In this document: positions 24,615 to 33,075 of the stretch, piece by piece
Position numbering within the stretch: the stretch's first letter is position 1
Layout of the letters: every line of letters starts with the position of its first letter
NCBI GenBank assembly: GCA_002841295.1
Contig: PHEU01000002.1
Coordinates: 62,001-126,000 of the forward strand
Direction: 5' to 3'
Source: Actinobacteria bacterium HGW-Actinobacteria-6
GTDB taxonomy: Bacteria > Actinomycetota > Coriobacteriia > Anaerosomatales > Anaerosomataceae
Length of the DNA: 64,000 nucleotides
Translations under genes and position numbers: made by a program
The notes under the pieces: generated by a model
Seen by the model: the letters and a program-made list of their open reading frames with translations, nothing else
Told to the model about the DNA's origin: nothing
Database searches by the model: none

Positions 24615-26663
24615 CTAGACCTTCGCCTCTGGATGCCGCACGGGCAGCTGGAATGTGAACGTTGAACCCTTGCCGAGAACAGACTCGGCACTCAGCGAGC
24701 CACCCAGCAGGGCTGCGAGCCTGCGCGAGATCGACAGGCCGAGTCCCGCACCGTCCTCGACCCTGCGAACCAGACCTCGCACGGTGGCGAACCTGTCGAA
24801 GAGCCCGTCCATGTCTTCCGGAGCTATGCCGCATCCGGTATCGGAGACCGATACGGTTGCCGAAATGCCGTCCCAGGTACCTGCGACAAGAATCTTCACA
24901 GAACCCTCGGCGGTGTATTTGATCGCATTTGAGAGCAGGTTCAAAATGACCTGCCCGACCTTCTCACGATCGGTCCACATGGGGATAACAGGCTCTGCCG
25001 CATCGACCGAAATGCCAAGACCTTTCGAGGCCACCATCGGTTGAACCGTATCGACCATGGTGGTCACGAGTGCGACCAAATCGAATTCCTCGGGAATGAT
25101 ATCGAACTTTCCGGATTCGATACGACTCAGGTCAAGGACGTCGTTGACGAGACCGAGCAATCGCTCCCCCGAGTCCCGGATGATCGCAATCTGCTTGTGC
25201 TGCTCGCCATTGAGGGGACCAGCGAGCCCCTGTGCAAGGATGCCAGAGAACCCAATGATGGAGTTCAGTGGCGTCCTGAGCTCATGGCTCATGCTCGCGA
25301 GGAAGTCGTCCTTCACGCGATTAGCCTCCCCGAGCTGCACAAGCAGCGCCTCAAGTTCGGCAGTGCGCTCGCTAACGAGAGACTCAAGGGCCTTCTCGGA
25401 CTCTTTGTGCATAGTGATGTCTCGGAAGACGGTCGCAAAACGATCGCCGACTCCCGCACGAAAAGTCGTAACCCGGAGCCATTTCTGGATTGGCGAAGAC
25501 CAGACCTCATAGGTGGAGCTGCCCCCGCTGCTGACCGCAGCGGAACACGCTGTTCGTCAATTCATCCCGAGCGGATTGCCCGGAAGCCACACTTCGTCAA
25601 TAAGCTTGCCGAGAACATCGTCGTGCGAGAGCCCGAAGAGCACCTCGAACGCCGGGTTCACCTCGGCAAACCGGTAATCAGTGATAACACCGGCTTCGTC
25701 TCGCACTGCAACATGCTGGGCGACCGCATCGATCATGTTCTCGAAGAGTGCGCGGTACTCGGCGCGACCCTGCAGCACGTCGTCCTCAACCCGCTTGCGC
25801 TCTGTCACATCTGAGAGCGCTATGGTAATCCCCCGGAACGTGCCAGAAACATCCTGCATGCGTTTGAGCCGGACGATATAGAACCGGGGACCGGATGTCG
25901 TTTGCAGAGAGCGCTCGAGCTCGCGCGCTTCAGCCGTGTCGTCCAAGAACGCGGCAATCTCCGCGTCAAGCGGGGCGAAAGGAACTCCAACATCCACGTG
26001 CGAGTAATACGCCGAGCCGCTAACGGACCCCATACCGAAGGCCTCGGCAGCAGCCTCATTGATGTTTTCGATCAATCCATTCTCGTCGAGAAGGATCACG
26101 GGGACGTTCAGACTCTCGAAGATCGTCAGATAGCGGACCTTCTCGTCAGTCGCGCTGCGGTTTCGCTCCTGGAGTTCTACCACAGCGGCGCTTGCGCCCA
26201 ACCCCGCCCATTCTTTCGAGAAGCCGATCTTGAGGCGGTCGAAGTACTTCTGTACGACAAGCGAGTATGACTTCGCCTCAGTGGCGTCTTCGACCGTTTC
26301 GCACAAGTCGAGAAACGCGCGCTCGTAGTAGTTCATGAGAGCCAGGAACATCTCAAATGGAACACCCCGGGTGCGGTGCTGCCGCGCCTCGTGGACGCCG
26401 AATTCCACGGCCGGGTCTTCGGAGATATCCTCCTCGCAGCGGATGTCGAGGTCGCAGTCGCTCTTGCGAGCAGCTGCAAGGAGCGAGTCAACCAAGCCGT
26501 GCACTGAGAGTCGCCATGGCTCTTCAAGTGCCGAGGTGTACCGCGTGTAGCCGAATTCCTGCGCATAGCCCAGGATGCGTTGCATAAGCCACTGTTCACC
26601 TGCTCTGAACAGCTGTTCAAGCTTCTCAACCTGCGGTCGGCTTGATGGTGTGAGCTGCGACAA
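24615..26663 (-). CDS. PAS-domain sensor histidine kinase interrupted by an in-frame TGA
   Basis: About 682 codons. An N-terminal helical sensor-like domain (about 1-150) is followed by PAS (about 180-300), a second PAS (about 310-430), HisKA with MSHELRTPLNSI (phospho-acceptor His) and a HATPase with NLLSNAIKY, DTGCGI and GAGLGLSIS. Codon 369 (25559-25557) is TGA, within the second PAS: LPGNPLGMN-stop-RTACS. Frame and homology continue unbroken on both sides (STYEVWSSP...ATVFRDIT), so there is no frameshift. Aligned by eye to related PAS domains the position is usually Trp. Either this is a nonsense-inactivated gene, or the TGA is decoded; a SECIS-like hairpin follows. The TTG start at 26663 has GGAGG six bases ahead; the frame is open to a GTG at 26705. 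Confidence 0.7.
25525..25559 (-). other. In-frame TGA with SECIS-like hairpin
   Basis: After the TGA (25559-25557) come 13 bases, then CCGCTGC (25543-25537), loop GGTCA, and GCAGCGG (25531-25525): a perfect seven-pair stem with a five-base loop. In fdnG of this same window the gap is 11 bases, the stem is seven pairs and the loop is GGACT; the E. coli loop is GGTCT. The resemblance is direct; that it works in recoding is a hypothesis. Confidence 0.4.
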
Positions 26664-26734
26664 GTGACCCTCCAAGTGGGCCAAAGGTGCCTGGTCAGGC
26701 GACACAACGATAGCACACGGCAGTTGGTCGGAAG

Positions 26735-26971
26735 CTACGCCAACTCTCGGACGCGCTGCGCTGCCGCGCTGGCAAGATCCGGCCCGACAACCAACTTCAG
26801 TTGCTGTGAGAGATTGTCCGCGATCACCGGAAGGTCGACTCGTGTGACTGACTCAGAGTCCTTGCCGATGCGCTTCGTTTCCAGGTCCACGGACACAGCG
26901 GCCAGCACCGTGCCAACGATCGGCCGGAGCACTTCCTCGATGCGCTCTGCGAGGATGTTAGACACCTTCAC
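26735..26971 (-). CDS. Small hypothetical protein
   Basis: About 78 residues, soluble, mixed alpha/beta, with no cysteines: a helix RIEEVLRPIVG, two strand-like segments (VLAAVSVDL, VTRVDLPVIA) and a C-terminal helix. I do not recognise the family. GTG codons at 26971 and 26965 are possible starts; both overlap the end of the upstream membrane-protein gene, suggesting coupling. The downstream neighbour is the PAS kinase, so a role in the same signalling unit is possible. Confidence 0.6.
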   Translation of the reverse strand: MKVSNILAERIEEVLRPIVGTVLAAVSVDLETKRIGKDSESVTRVDLPVIADNLSQQLKLVVGPDLASAAAQRVRELA

Positions 26972-27437
26972 CGTCCTCGTTCCCGGGAAGCTCCGCATCG
27001 GGCTCCAGCACCGAAATGAGATTCTGCTCCTGGCCGGTGAGTCGCCCGAGGAACTTGGACATCGCTCTGCGTACTCGGAAGAAATAGATACCTAGGAACA
27101 CCATCGCCACGATCGCGAGCAGATCAGCATCAAGTCGCGCCTGCTCGGCTGTGAATCCGACAGAAACGACCTCTGAGACCCACCCGACGAGCACCGACGT
27201 GGCGAGGCATATCACGCCGAGAATCGCGTAGGTGATGTTGTCAGCGATTGCTGAGCCCTCCGCCAGCCTGCGAAGCGAGAGCATCACGACGAGCAGCGCA
27301 GCCGCAACGACCAGCGTGCCGATTCCGGCACCGGTCGACACAATCGAGTAGACCCCGGACGCGTCCCGCGCAACGGCCACTGAAGGTAGCGCGAACAGAA
27401 GGACGAGTGTCATCGGAGCGAGCTTACTGGGGCGCAT
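26958..27437 (-). CDS. Membrane protein, three helices, unknown function
   Basis: 159 residues. Signal-like first helix (MRPSKLAPMTLVLLFAL), then helices at about residues 35-55, 68-90 and 103-120, and an acidic cytoplasmic tail ending ELPGNEDGEG. The start at 27437 is chosen because GGGAGG lies seven bases ahead; the frame is open much further. First of three minus-strand genes (this, a small soluble protein, a sensor kinase). A sensory membrane partner is conceivable but unproven. Confidence 0.7.
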   Translation of the reverse strand: MRPSKLAPMTLVLLFALPSVAVARDASGVYSIVSTGAGIGTLVVAAALLVVMLSLRRLAEGSAIADNITYAILGVICLATSVLVGWVSEVVSVGFTAEQARLDADLLAIVAMVFLGIYFFRVRRAMSKFLGRLTGQEQNLISVLEPDAELPGNEDGEGV

Positions 27438-27531
27438 CCATTGCCTCCCAAGGACGTGCGCTGGTATGTCTGGCGTAATGCCTCTAACACTACTGTATCG
27501 ACCACGTAGGCCACATGGCGTGTGGTCGACG

Positions 27532-28020
27532 TCACACCGTGCCGACAGGCGGACGACCATTACCCTTCTTCGTCCGCAGTTCCCCAAAGAACTGTCTCAA
27601 TATGGCTGAGCTTTCCTCGGCAAGAATACCCGAAGTCACAGCGAAGCGGTGGTTCAGACGCTCGTCATTTGAAAGGTCGTAGAGCGTGCCGACGGCACCG
27701 GCCTTCGGATCGGGCGCACCGTAGACCAGCCGCTCCACACGAGCCTGGTGCATCACGCCCGCACACATCGGACACGGCTCAAGCGTCACATACACGGTGC
27801 AGTCCGAGAGTCGCCACCGACCGAGTCGCTGCGATGCCTCGCGAATCGCAAGCAGTTCCGCATGCGCGGTCGGGTCATGGTCGATCTCCCGCAGGTTGTG
27901 CGCACGCGACACGACGGCACCATCACAAACGACGACCGCGCCGATCGGGACCTCGCCCTTCTCGGCAGCTAATCGCGCTTCTTCCAGAGCCATGCGCATG
28001 TAGGTAGTGTCTGCGTCCAT
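27532..28020 (-). CDS. tadA: tRNA-specific adenosine deaminase
   Basis: Converts A34 to inosine in the wobble position of tRNA-Arg(ACG). Zinc-dependent deaminase motifs are intact: PTAHAELLAI (ligand His and catalytic Glu, about residue 50) and EPCPMCAGVM (two ligand Cys, about 81-90). 162 residues, family length. Its substrate tRNA-Arg(ACG) is at 32867-32942. An eight-base inverted repeat (27498-27505 with 27522-27529) just past the stop may end the transcript. Confidence 0.94.
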   Translation of the reverse strand: MDADTTYMRMALEEARLAAEKGEVPIGAVVVCDGAVVSRAHNLREIDHDPTAHAELLAIREASQRLGRWRLSDCTVYVTLEPCPMCAGVMHQARVERLVYGAPDPKAGAVGTLYDLSNDERLNHRFAVTSGILAEESSAILRQFFGELRTKKGNGRPPVGTV

Positions 28021-28077
28021 ACTCTGATGCTACACTAACGCCGCCGAGGAGCGCTTCGCGCACCGGCAGTCACCTGT

Positions 28078-28167
28078 GGAGGGGTGGCAGAGTGGTTGAA
28101 TGCGACAGTCTTGAAAACTGTTGGGCCTGCAAGGGTCTCGTGGGTTCGAATCCCACCCCCTCCGCCA
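28078..28167 (+). tRNA. tRNA-Ser (anticodon TGA)
   Basis: Acceptor GGAGGGG/CCCCTCC, long variable arm, T loop TTCGAAT, encoded CCA. The anticodon loop is CTTGAAA, reading UCA and, with a modified wobble base, other UCN codons. Confidence 0.95.
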
Positions 28168-28192
28168 CAAGACACCCACGCCAGTGCGAGGG

Positions 28193-28804
28193 CTAGTCTC
28201 CCGCTCCAGCGCCTGAGTCTTCAGCCCCGTGGCACTCATCGCACGTGTCCAGTGCAAAGTCCTTATGACTCTCAGGCAAGGTGCTCTGCAGCTCGGTGTG
28301 ATGGCAGTAGTCGCAATCCTCAAAGACGCCATCCAGGACATGCGGGGTTACGTTCGCCGGGCTCTTGGACAGGCCAGCAGGCTCGGGCTCTTTATCGTAG
28401 TTGTCGGCCGAGACGGGGTGGCAGAGAAGACACTCCTCCGTCTTGTATTGCAGATGGCCGGCGGGCATACCGAAATCGCGGGCAGGCTCTCCATGACACA
28501 GCGGACAGCGCGAATCGCCCATGGCGACCGAGTGAGGAACGCGCACGGCCTCAATCGTCTGATGGCAAGACTCGCAGGTCTTAAGGCTGAAGTTGCGGTG
28601 AGTAGCCGGGATCGTACCCAGCTCGGCGCTGTGACACTCCATGCAGGACTCGGTCCGGCGCGCGGGTGGATGCGGGTTGCCCGGAGCGGCAGCGGCACCA
28701 GTGAGGGGTGCCGTCGCAGACGCGGTCCAGGTGAAGGCAGCTGCAGCGACTGCGAACAGTGCCACGATGACCACGACCAGGGTCGACACGATGCGATGGT
28801 TCAC
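28193..28804 (-). CDS. Hexaheme c-type cytochrome, membrane-anchored or exported
   Basis: 203 residues. An N-terminal helix (about 6-28) exports or anchors the protein, then six CxxCH heme sites: CMECH, CESCH, CPLCH, CLLCH, CDYCH and CDECH, spaced through residues about 55-195, with extra His residues as distal ligands. The pattern resembles class III/NrfH-NapC-like small multiheme cytochromes but lacks a clear quinone-oxidase signature. The GTG start at 28804 follows the ferric-reductase-like gene by ten bases, with GGGGG as ribosome site. The two likely form one electron-transfer unit: cytoplasmic NAD(P)H to membrane hemes to extracytoplasmic cytochrome. Confidence 0.88.
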   Translation of the reverse strand: MNHRIVSTLVVVIVALFAVAAAAFTWTASATAPLTGAAAAPGNPHPPARRTESCMECHSAELGTIPATHRNFSLKTCESCHQTIEAVRVPHSVAMGDSRCPLCHGEPARDFGMPAGHLQYKTEECLLCHPVSADNYDKEPEPAGLSKSPANVTPHVLDGVFEDCDYCHHTELQSTLPESHKDFALDTCDECHGAEDSGAGAGD

Positions 28805-28814
28805 TTCTGCCCCC

Positions 28815-30155
28815 TTACACCATGTCGAAACGCTCGGTGTGGACACGGTCCGCCGGCACGCCGATAGACGGCAGCACCTCTTCCATCGCATCCATCAGGG
28901 GTGTTGGCCCACAGATGAAGTACTGGAAATGTCGGTAGAGCGATGATGGAAGGTAGCGCGTGAGGATCTCGGCGTTCACAAAACCGCGTTCTCCATCCCA
29001 TGAATCCTCGGCGCGCACAAGAACCGTCACGAGCGTCAGCGAAGGCATACGCGCGGCCGTGGCCGCGAGCTCCTCTCGGAATGTCAGATCATCGAAGTCA
29101 TTGGCCGCATGGAACATGAACACCGGTCGAGAGTCAGTGCGTGTCTCAAGGGCCTGCAGCATCGAGTAGAGCGGCGTGATTCCCACACCCCCGCCGATGA
29201 GGACGAAACCGGCGCCCTCCTCGCGATCGATCGTGAACACGCCGTGCGGCCCGTCGACCCAGGCCCTGGCGCCCACTTTGGCGTTTGGCACGATGCCGCC
29301 GGACCAATCCCCGAGCTCCTTGATCGTGAAGGCGATGGCGCCGTCGTGATTTGGTATGTCTCCGTTGGAAGAGAAGGAGATCGGATGCTTGTCCGTGCTG
29401 AGCGGACTCCGTCCGAATCCGATCCATGCGAACTGACCGGGCTCAAAGCGGAAGCCTTCATGACCAACCGGACGCAGCACGAGCGTGTGCGACTGGCCGT
29501 GCTCTAGACGGTTCTCCACGACCTCCCACGGTCGACTCATGAGCGAGATCGGACGCAGGAGCCGGTAGCGCAGAAACATACCAACGAAGAACACCAGGTA
29601 GATGATGAGAAGCGTTCGCATGATCGGGATGGCGGCGAACCGGCCGAGGCCCAAGATGTGCGCTGCGCCTACCCCGATCAGAGCGACGGAAAGAATCCCG
29701 TGCGTCGTGTGCCAGACCTCGTAGGACATGCGCAAGAGGCGTCGATAGACCGACAGTCCAACCACCAGCGCCGCCAGAATGAACGTTGCGAAGCCGAGCG
29801 TCACCGGCCAAGGCGTCGCAGCCTCCGGCACGAGCAGCTTCATGGTGTACGCGCGATCGGCGACGAGCAAGACCGGATGCGCCGCCGCAAGCGCCATCGA
29901 AGCGATGCCGATCTGCCGGTGGAACTGCAGCAGCGAGTCGATGCCGAACGCGCCAGCGACACCTTGCAGGCGCGAAACCAGCGCGAGCTCGGTCGCCATG
30001 AGCGCCAGCGCAATGTAGCCGACGGCATCCGAGAGATAGACAAGCGGACCAACCGCCTGCCTCGGGTCAAAGAAAATCACACCCAAGATGAGCGGAAACA
30101 AGATGATCGTGAGGTAGAGACCGAACCAAAATACTCCCCGGAGAATCAAACGCAT
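28815..30155 (-). CDS. Ferric-reductase/NADPH-oxidase-like membrane flavocytochrome
   Basis: 446 residues. Residues 1-205 hold about six transmembrane helices with His pairs spaced for two b hemes (QFHRQIG and AAHPVLL; EVWHTTHGI and GAAHILG), the ferric-reductase-like domain. Residues about 215-446 form a ferredoxin-NADP-reductase-type module: FAD motif HPISFSS, NAD(P) motif GGGVGITPLYSML and C-terminal ICGPTPLMDAM. It would move electrons from NAD(P)H across the membrane. Coupled to the hexaheme cytochrome gene. The final acceptor (metal, oxygen or other) is unknown. Confidence 0.88.
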   Translation of the reverse strand: MRLILRGVFWFGLYLTIILFPLILGVIFFDPRQAVGPLVYLSDAVGYIALALMATELALVSRLQGVAGAFGIDSLLQFHRQIGIASMALAAAHPVLLVADRAYTMKLLVPEAATPWPVTLGFATFILAALVVGLSVYRRLLRMSYEVWHTTHGILSVALIGVGAAHILGLGRFAAIPIMRTLLIIYLVFFVGMFLRYRLLRPISLMSRPWEVVENRLEHGQSHTLVLRPVGHEGFRFEPGQFAWIGFGRSPLSTDKHPISFSSNGDIPNHDGAIAFTIKELGDWSGGIVPNAKVGARAWVDGPHGVFTIDREEGAGFVLIGGGVGITPLYSMLQALETRTDSRPVFMFHAANDFDDLTFREELAATAARMPSLTLVTVLVRAEDSWDGERGFVNAEILTRYLPSSLYRHFQYFICGPTPLMDAMEEVLPSIGVPADRVHTERFDMV

Positions 30156-30212
30156 GCGTATCTACCTCGCGATGCCAGGTGCCAGTAGACTGTGTTATCC
30201 CCTCAGTTGCCG

Positions 30213-31613
30213 CTACTTTCGATCCCCGAGCGGCACGTACTCCTGCAGCGGAGACACGCTCTTGTACGCCGGACGGATGATCTTGCCGCCGTTGGCGAGT
30301 TCCTCAAGCCGGTGCGCGCTCCAACCCACAACGCGTGAGATCGCGAACAGCGGCGTGTACAACTCGGGCGGTATATCGAGCATGCGATAGACGAAGCCCG
30401 AGTAGAAGTCGACGTTGGCGCTAACGCCCTTGTACATTCTGCGCTGTGCCGAGACGATTAGCGGCGCGATTCGCTCGACGCGGGTGTGGAGTGCGAACTC
30501 TTCGGAGAAGCCCTTCGCCGCAGCAAGCTTCTCGGCATAGCTGCGCAGGATCATCGCGCGAGGATCAGAGACCGAATAGACGGGGTGACCCATTCCGTAC
30601 ACGAGACCGGAGCAGTCAAATGCCTTCTTCTCAAGCAGCAGGTGCAGGTAGTCTGCGATCTGCTCATCGTCCTCCCAGTCCGTCACTTTCTCGCTCAGGT
30701 CATCGAGCATGCCGACGACCTTGAGGTTCGCGCCGCCATGACGGGGGCCCTTGAGCGAGCCGAGTGAAGCGGCGATCGAGGAGTACGTGTCGGTGCCGGT
30801 CGACGACACGACGTGCGTTGTGAATGAAGAGTTGTTGCCTCCGCCGTGCTCCGCATGCAGCACGAGCGTCATGTCGAGCACGAGGGCCTCAAGCTCAGTG
30901 AACTCACTGTCGGGGCGCAACATGTGCAAGAAGTTCTCGGCGGTCGAGTAGCTCGGCTCAGGACGATGGATAACGAGGCTCTTGCCGTGGAACTGGTCGA
31001 GGTACGCCTGGTACGCGTACACCGCGAGCATCGGCAGCTTCGCGATCAGGTGCAGACTCTGGCGCAGGACGTTGCGCGTGGAGGTGTCATCGGCATTCGG
31101 ATCGAGTGTGTAGAGGCCGAGAACCCCACGCATCATGGCGTTCATGATGTCCTTGCTCGGCATGCGGAGGATCCCGTCGTGGATGAACGACCGCGGCATC
31201 CGGCGCATACCCGAGAGGTACACCGCGAACTCGTCGAGCTGTTCTTTGTTGGGGAGCGCGCCAAAGAGGAGCAGGTACGCCGTCTCCTCGAAACCAGGCT
31301 GGTGCTCGGCCACAAACCCATTGACGAGATCCGTGATCTCGATTCCGCGATACATCAGCTTGCCGGGAGCGGGAACCAGCTGGTCGCCCTCGGTCACGGT
31401 GCCGACGACGTCACCAATCCGGGTAAGTCCTGCGAGCACACCTCGGCCGGTCTGGTCGCGGAGACCGCGCTTAACGTCGTACTCGACGTAGAGCCCCGGA
31501 TCAACCGGGCTACGTTCCTCGGCGATTGCAGTCCAGTTGTCCAGTGCCGCGTCCCGACCGTTCGGGAGCTTCGAGGTTGGCTGCGATTCAGTGGCGCAAT
31601 CGTTCTTCGCCAT
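30213..31613 (-). CDS. gltA: Citrate synthase (citrate/2-methylcitrate synthase family)
   Basis: 466 residues, condensing oxaloacetate with acetyl-CoA. Active-site histidines lie in LHAEHGGGNNSS (about residue 255) and GMGHPVY (about 355), with the catalytic Asp in NVDFYSGF (about 410) and the CoA-site block GPRHGGANLKV. The N-terminal extension of about 60 residues is longer than in E. coli GltA. The start at 31613 has AAAGGAAACCC before the ATG; a longer frame reaches 31682. Single gene on the minus strand. Confidence 0.92.
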   Translation of the reverse strand: MAKNDCATESQPTSKLPNGRDAALDNWTAIAEERSPVDPGLYVEYDVKRGLRDQTGRGVLAGLTRIGDVVGTVTEGDQLVPAPGKLMYRGIEITDLVNGFVAEHQPGFEETAYLLLFGALPNKEQLDEFAVYLSGMRRMPRSFIHDGILRMPSKDIMNAMMRGVLGLYTLDPNADDTSTRNVLRQSLHLIAKLPMLAVYAYQAYLDQFHGKSLVIHRPEPSYSTAENFLHMLRPDSEFTELEALVLDMTLVLHAEHGGGNNSSFTTHVVSSTGTDTYSSIAASLGSLKGPRHGGANLKVVGMLDDLSEKVTDWEDDEQIADYLHLLLEKKAFDCSGLVYGMGHPVYSVSDPRAMILRSYAEKLAAAKGFSEEFALHTRVERIAPLIVSAQRRMYKGVSANVDFYSGFVYRMLDIPPELYTPLFAISRVVGWSAHRLEELANGGKIIRPAYKSVSPLQEYVPLGDRK

Positions 31614-31731
31614 GGGTTTCCTTTCGTCTACGAAGTCCAGACCCGATGGGTAATCGGCGGACATTGTCGCGCTTGTGTACACATAGAATACCTGAAATCG
31701 CCAAGAAGCATCTCGGCGGCTTCCGAACGGA

Positions 31732-31762
31732 TGAGGGCGGCACCCTTCCGGCCACCGCCCTC
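31732..31762 (-). terminator. Hairpin downstream of the slipin gene
   Basis: TGAGGGCGG (31732-31740) and CCGCCCTCA (31755-31763) form a nine-pair stem just past the slipin stop at 31790. There is no clear T-run, so it is a weak terminator call. Confidence 0.5.
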
Positions 31763-31789
31763 AGAAGCGCTTCGCTCGGTTCGCTCGCG

Positions 31790-32578
31790 CTATTTCTCTT
31801 TCGGCGTTTGTTGCGAGAACTTCTCTGCGAGGCTGCCGGCCATTGAGACGAATTCGCTCGGCATCATGACAATCGTGGTGGTGTTCTGCTCGGCACCGAC
31901 CTCGGTGATCATCTGCATCCGGCGAAGCTCAAGCGAGAACGGGTTGGCCGCCATGACCGCAGACGCCTCGGCAAGCTTCTTGGACGCCTCGAACTCGGCG
32001 TCGGCCTTGATGAGGCGCGCGCGCTTCTCGCGAGCTGCCTGCGCCTCTTGCGCCATCGCACGCTGCATGCCCTCGGGCAGCTCAACGTCTTTCATCTCTA
32101 CCATCTCGACTTTGATGCCCCACGGGTCGGTCGCCTTGTCCACGACCTCCTGGAGGATCTTCGAGATCTGGTCGCGCTCACGCAGAATCTCATCTAGCTG
32201 ATGCTGCCCGATGATGTTGCGCATACTTGTAAGCGCGATCTGGTACGTGGCCGCGTAGTAGTTGGCGACGTCCACGACCGCCTTCACCGGATCCATGATC
32301 TTGAACCACAAGACAGCATTCACCTTGATGGTCACGGAGTCTTTTGTGATGGTCTCCTGGCGCTCAACGTCAACCGTATTGGTTCGCAGGTCGACCTTGC
32401 GCTGGGTCTCGATTCCGAGCGGGATGAGCCAATACAACCCCGGACCCTTGAGCCCCCGGAGGCGACCGAGGCGAAACACTACTGCTCGCTCATACTCATT
32501 AGCGATGCGAAGTCCGGAAATCGCTATTGCCGCAAGCAGCAACACCCCGATGAAGACGATGCCGAGACACGTGTCCAA
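31790..32578 (-). CDS. Slipin / stomatin-like SPFH membrane protein
   Basis: 262 residues. One N-terminal membrane helix (about 6-26), then the SPFH domain with YERAVVFRLGRLRGLKGPGL, VDLRTNTVDV and the coiled C-terminal EAQAAREKRARLIKADAEFEASK region typical of slipin 1/YbbK/QmcA-type proteins. They form large oligomeric rings in membranes. The TTG start at 32578 has GGGGAGG seven bases ahead; the open frame upstream runs through tRNA-Ser(GCT) and is not coding. No NfeD partner gene is adjacent. Confidence 0.9.
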   Translation of the reverse strand: MDTCLGIVFIGVLLLAAIAISGLRIANEYERAVVFRLGRLRGLKGPGLYWLIPLGIETQRKVDLRTNTVDVERQETITKDSVTIKVNAVLWFKIMDPVKAVVDVANYYAATYQIALTSMRNIIGQHQLDEILRERDQISKILQEVVDKATDPWGIKVEMVEMKDVELPEGMQRAMAQEAQAAREKRARLIKADAEFEASKKLAEASAVMAANPFSLELRRMQMITEVGAEQNTTTIVMMPSEFVSMAGSLAEKFSQQTPKEK

Positions 32579-32691
32579 TGTAGCCCTCCCCGGTAACAGC
32601 GAACCCTCTGTCCGCACAAAACGGAGCGTACCACGAACCGCTGTCGCGAAAACGCTTGCGCCGTGTATAATCACTTGCGCGTCATTGGCGC

Positions 32692-32785
32692 GGAGAGTTG
32701 GCCGAGTTGGTTGAAGGCGCTCGCCTGCTAAGCGAGTAAAGGGCTTGAAGCCCTTTCGAGGGTTCGAATCCCTCACTCTCCGCCA
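32692..32785 (+). tRNA. tRNA-Ser (anticodon GCT)
   Basis: Acceptor GGAGAGT/ACTCTCC, extended variable arm (AAAGGGCTTGAAGCCCTTT), T loop TTCGAAT, CCA encoded. The anticodon loop CTGCTAA reads AGC and AGU. Confidence 0.95.
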
Positions 32786-32866
32786 CTTGATATCTCGCCT
32801 GCACTCGAAGCCGTGATTGACACAAGCGGTCATTCGGTGGCAGGATACGTGAGCCTTTAAGGCTGC

Positions 32867-32942
32867 GCGCCCTTAGCTCAGTGGATAGAGCGTCCGGCTA
32901 CGAACCGGGAGGTCGCAGGTTCGAATCCTGCAGGGCGCACCA
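32867..32942 (+). tRNA. tRNA-Arg (anticodon ACG)
   Basis: Acceptor GCGCCCT/AGGGCGC, D arm AGCTCAGTGGATAGAGC, anticodon stem CCGG/CCGG with loop CTACGAA, encoded CCA. A34 is the target of TadA (27532-28020), allowing CGU, CGC and CGA decoding. Confidence 0.96.
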
Positions 32943-32953
32943 TTGCACTTGCG

Positions 32954-32978
32954 AGACCCCGCCAACATGGCGGGGTCT
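32954..32978 (+). terminator. Terminator after tRNA-Arg
   Basis: AGACCCCGCC, loop AACAT, GGCGGGGTCT, then TTCGTTT. A perfect ten-pair stem 12 bases past the tRNA end. Confidence 0.85.
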
Positions 32979-33075
32979 TTCGTTTCCCCAGGAACTTCCA
33001 CCTTCCCTCGCGCGTCATACTCTCAAGACAAACAGTGGCGGCTGCTTGCGGTCGTCCTTTGGAGGGAGGCTCACG

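Noticed and set aside
24615-26663. Frameshift between the two kinase parts
   Set aside because: Both parts are in the same frame (start positions agree modulo three) and only one TGA separates them.
32579-32833. Slipin frame extension over tRNA-Ser(GCT)
   Set aside because: It overlaps a tRNA on the other strand and lacks a start site; TTG at 32578 with GGGGAGG is better.
32881-33075. Plus-strand frame ahead of the SIMPL gene
   Set aside because: It begins inside tRNA-Arg and crosses its terminator; the lipoprotein signal peptide starts at 33076.
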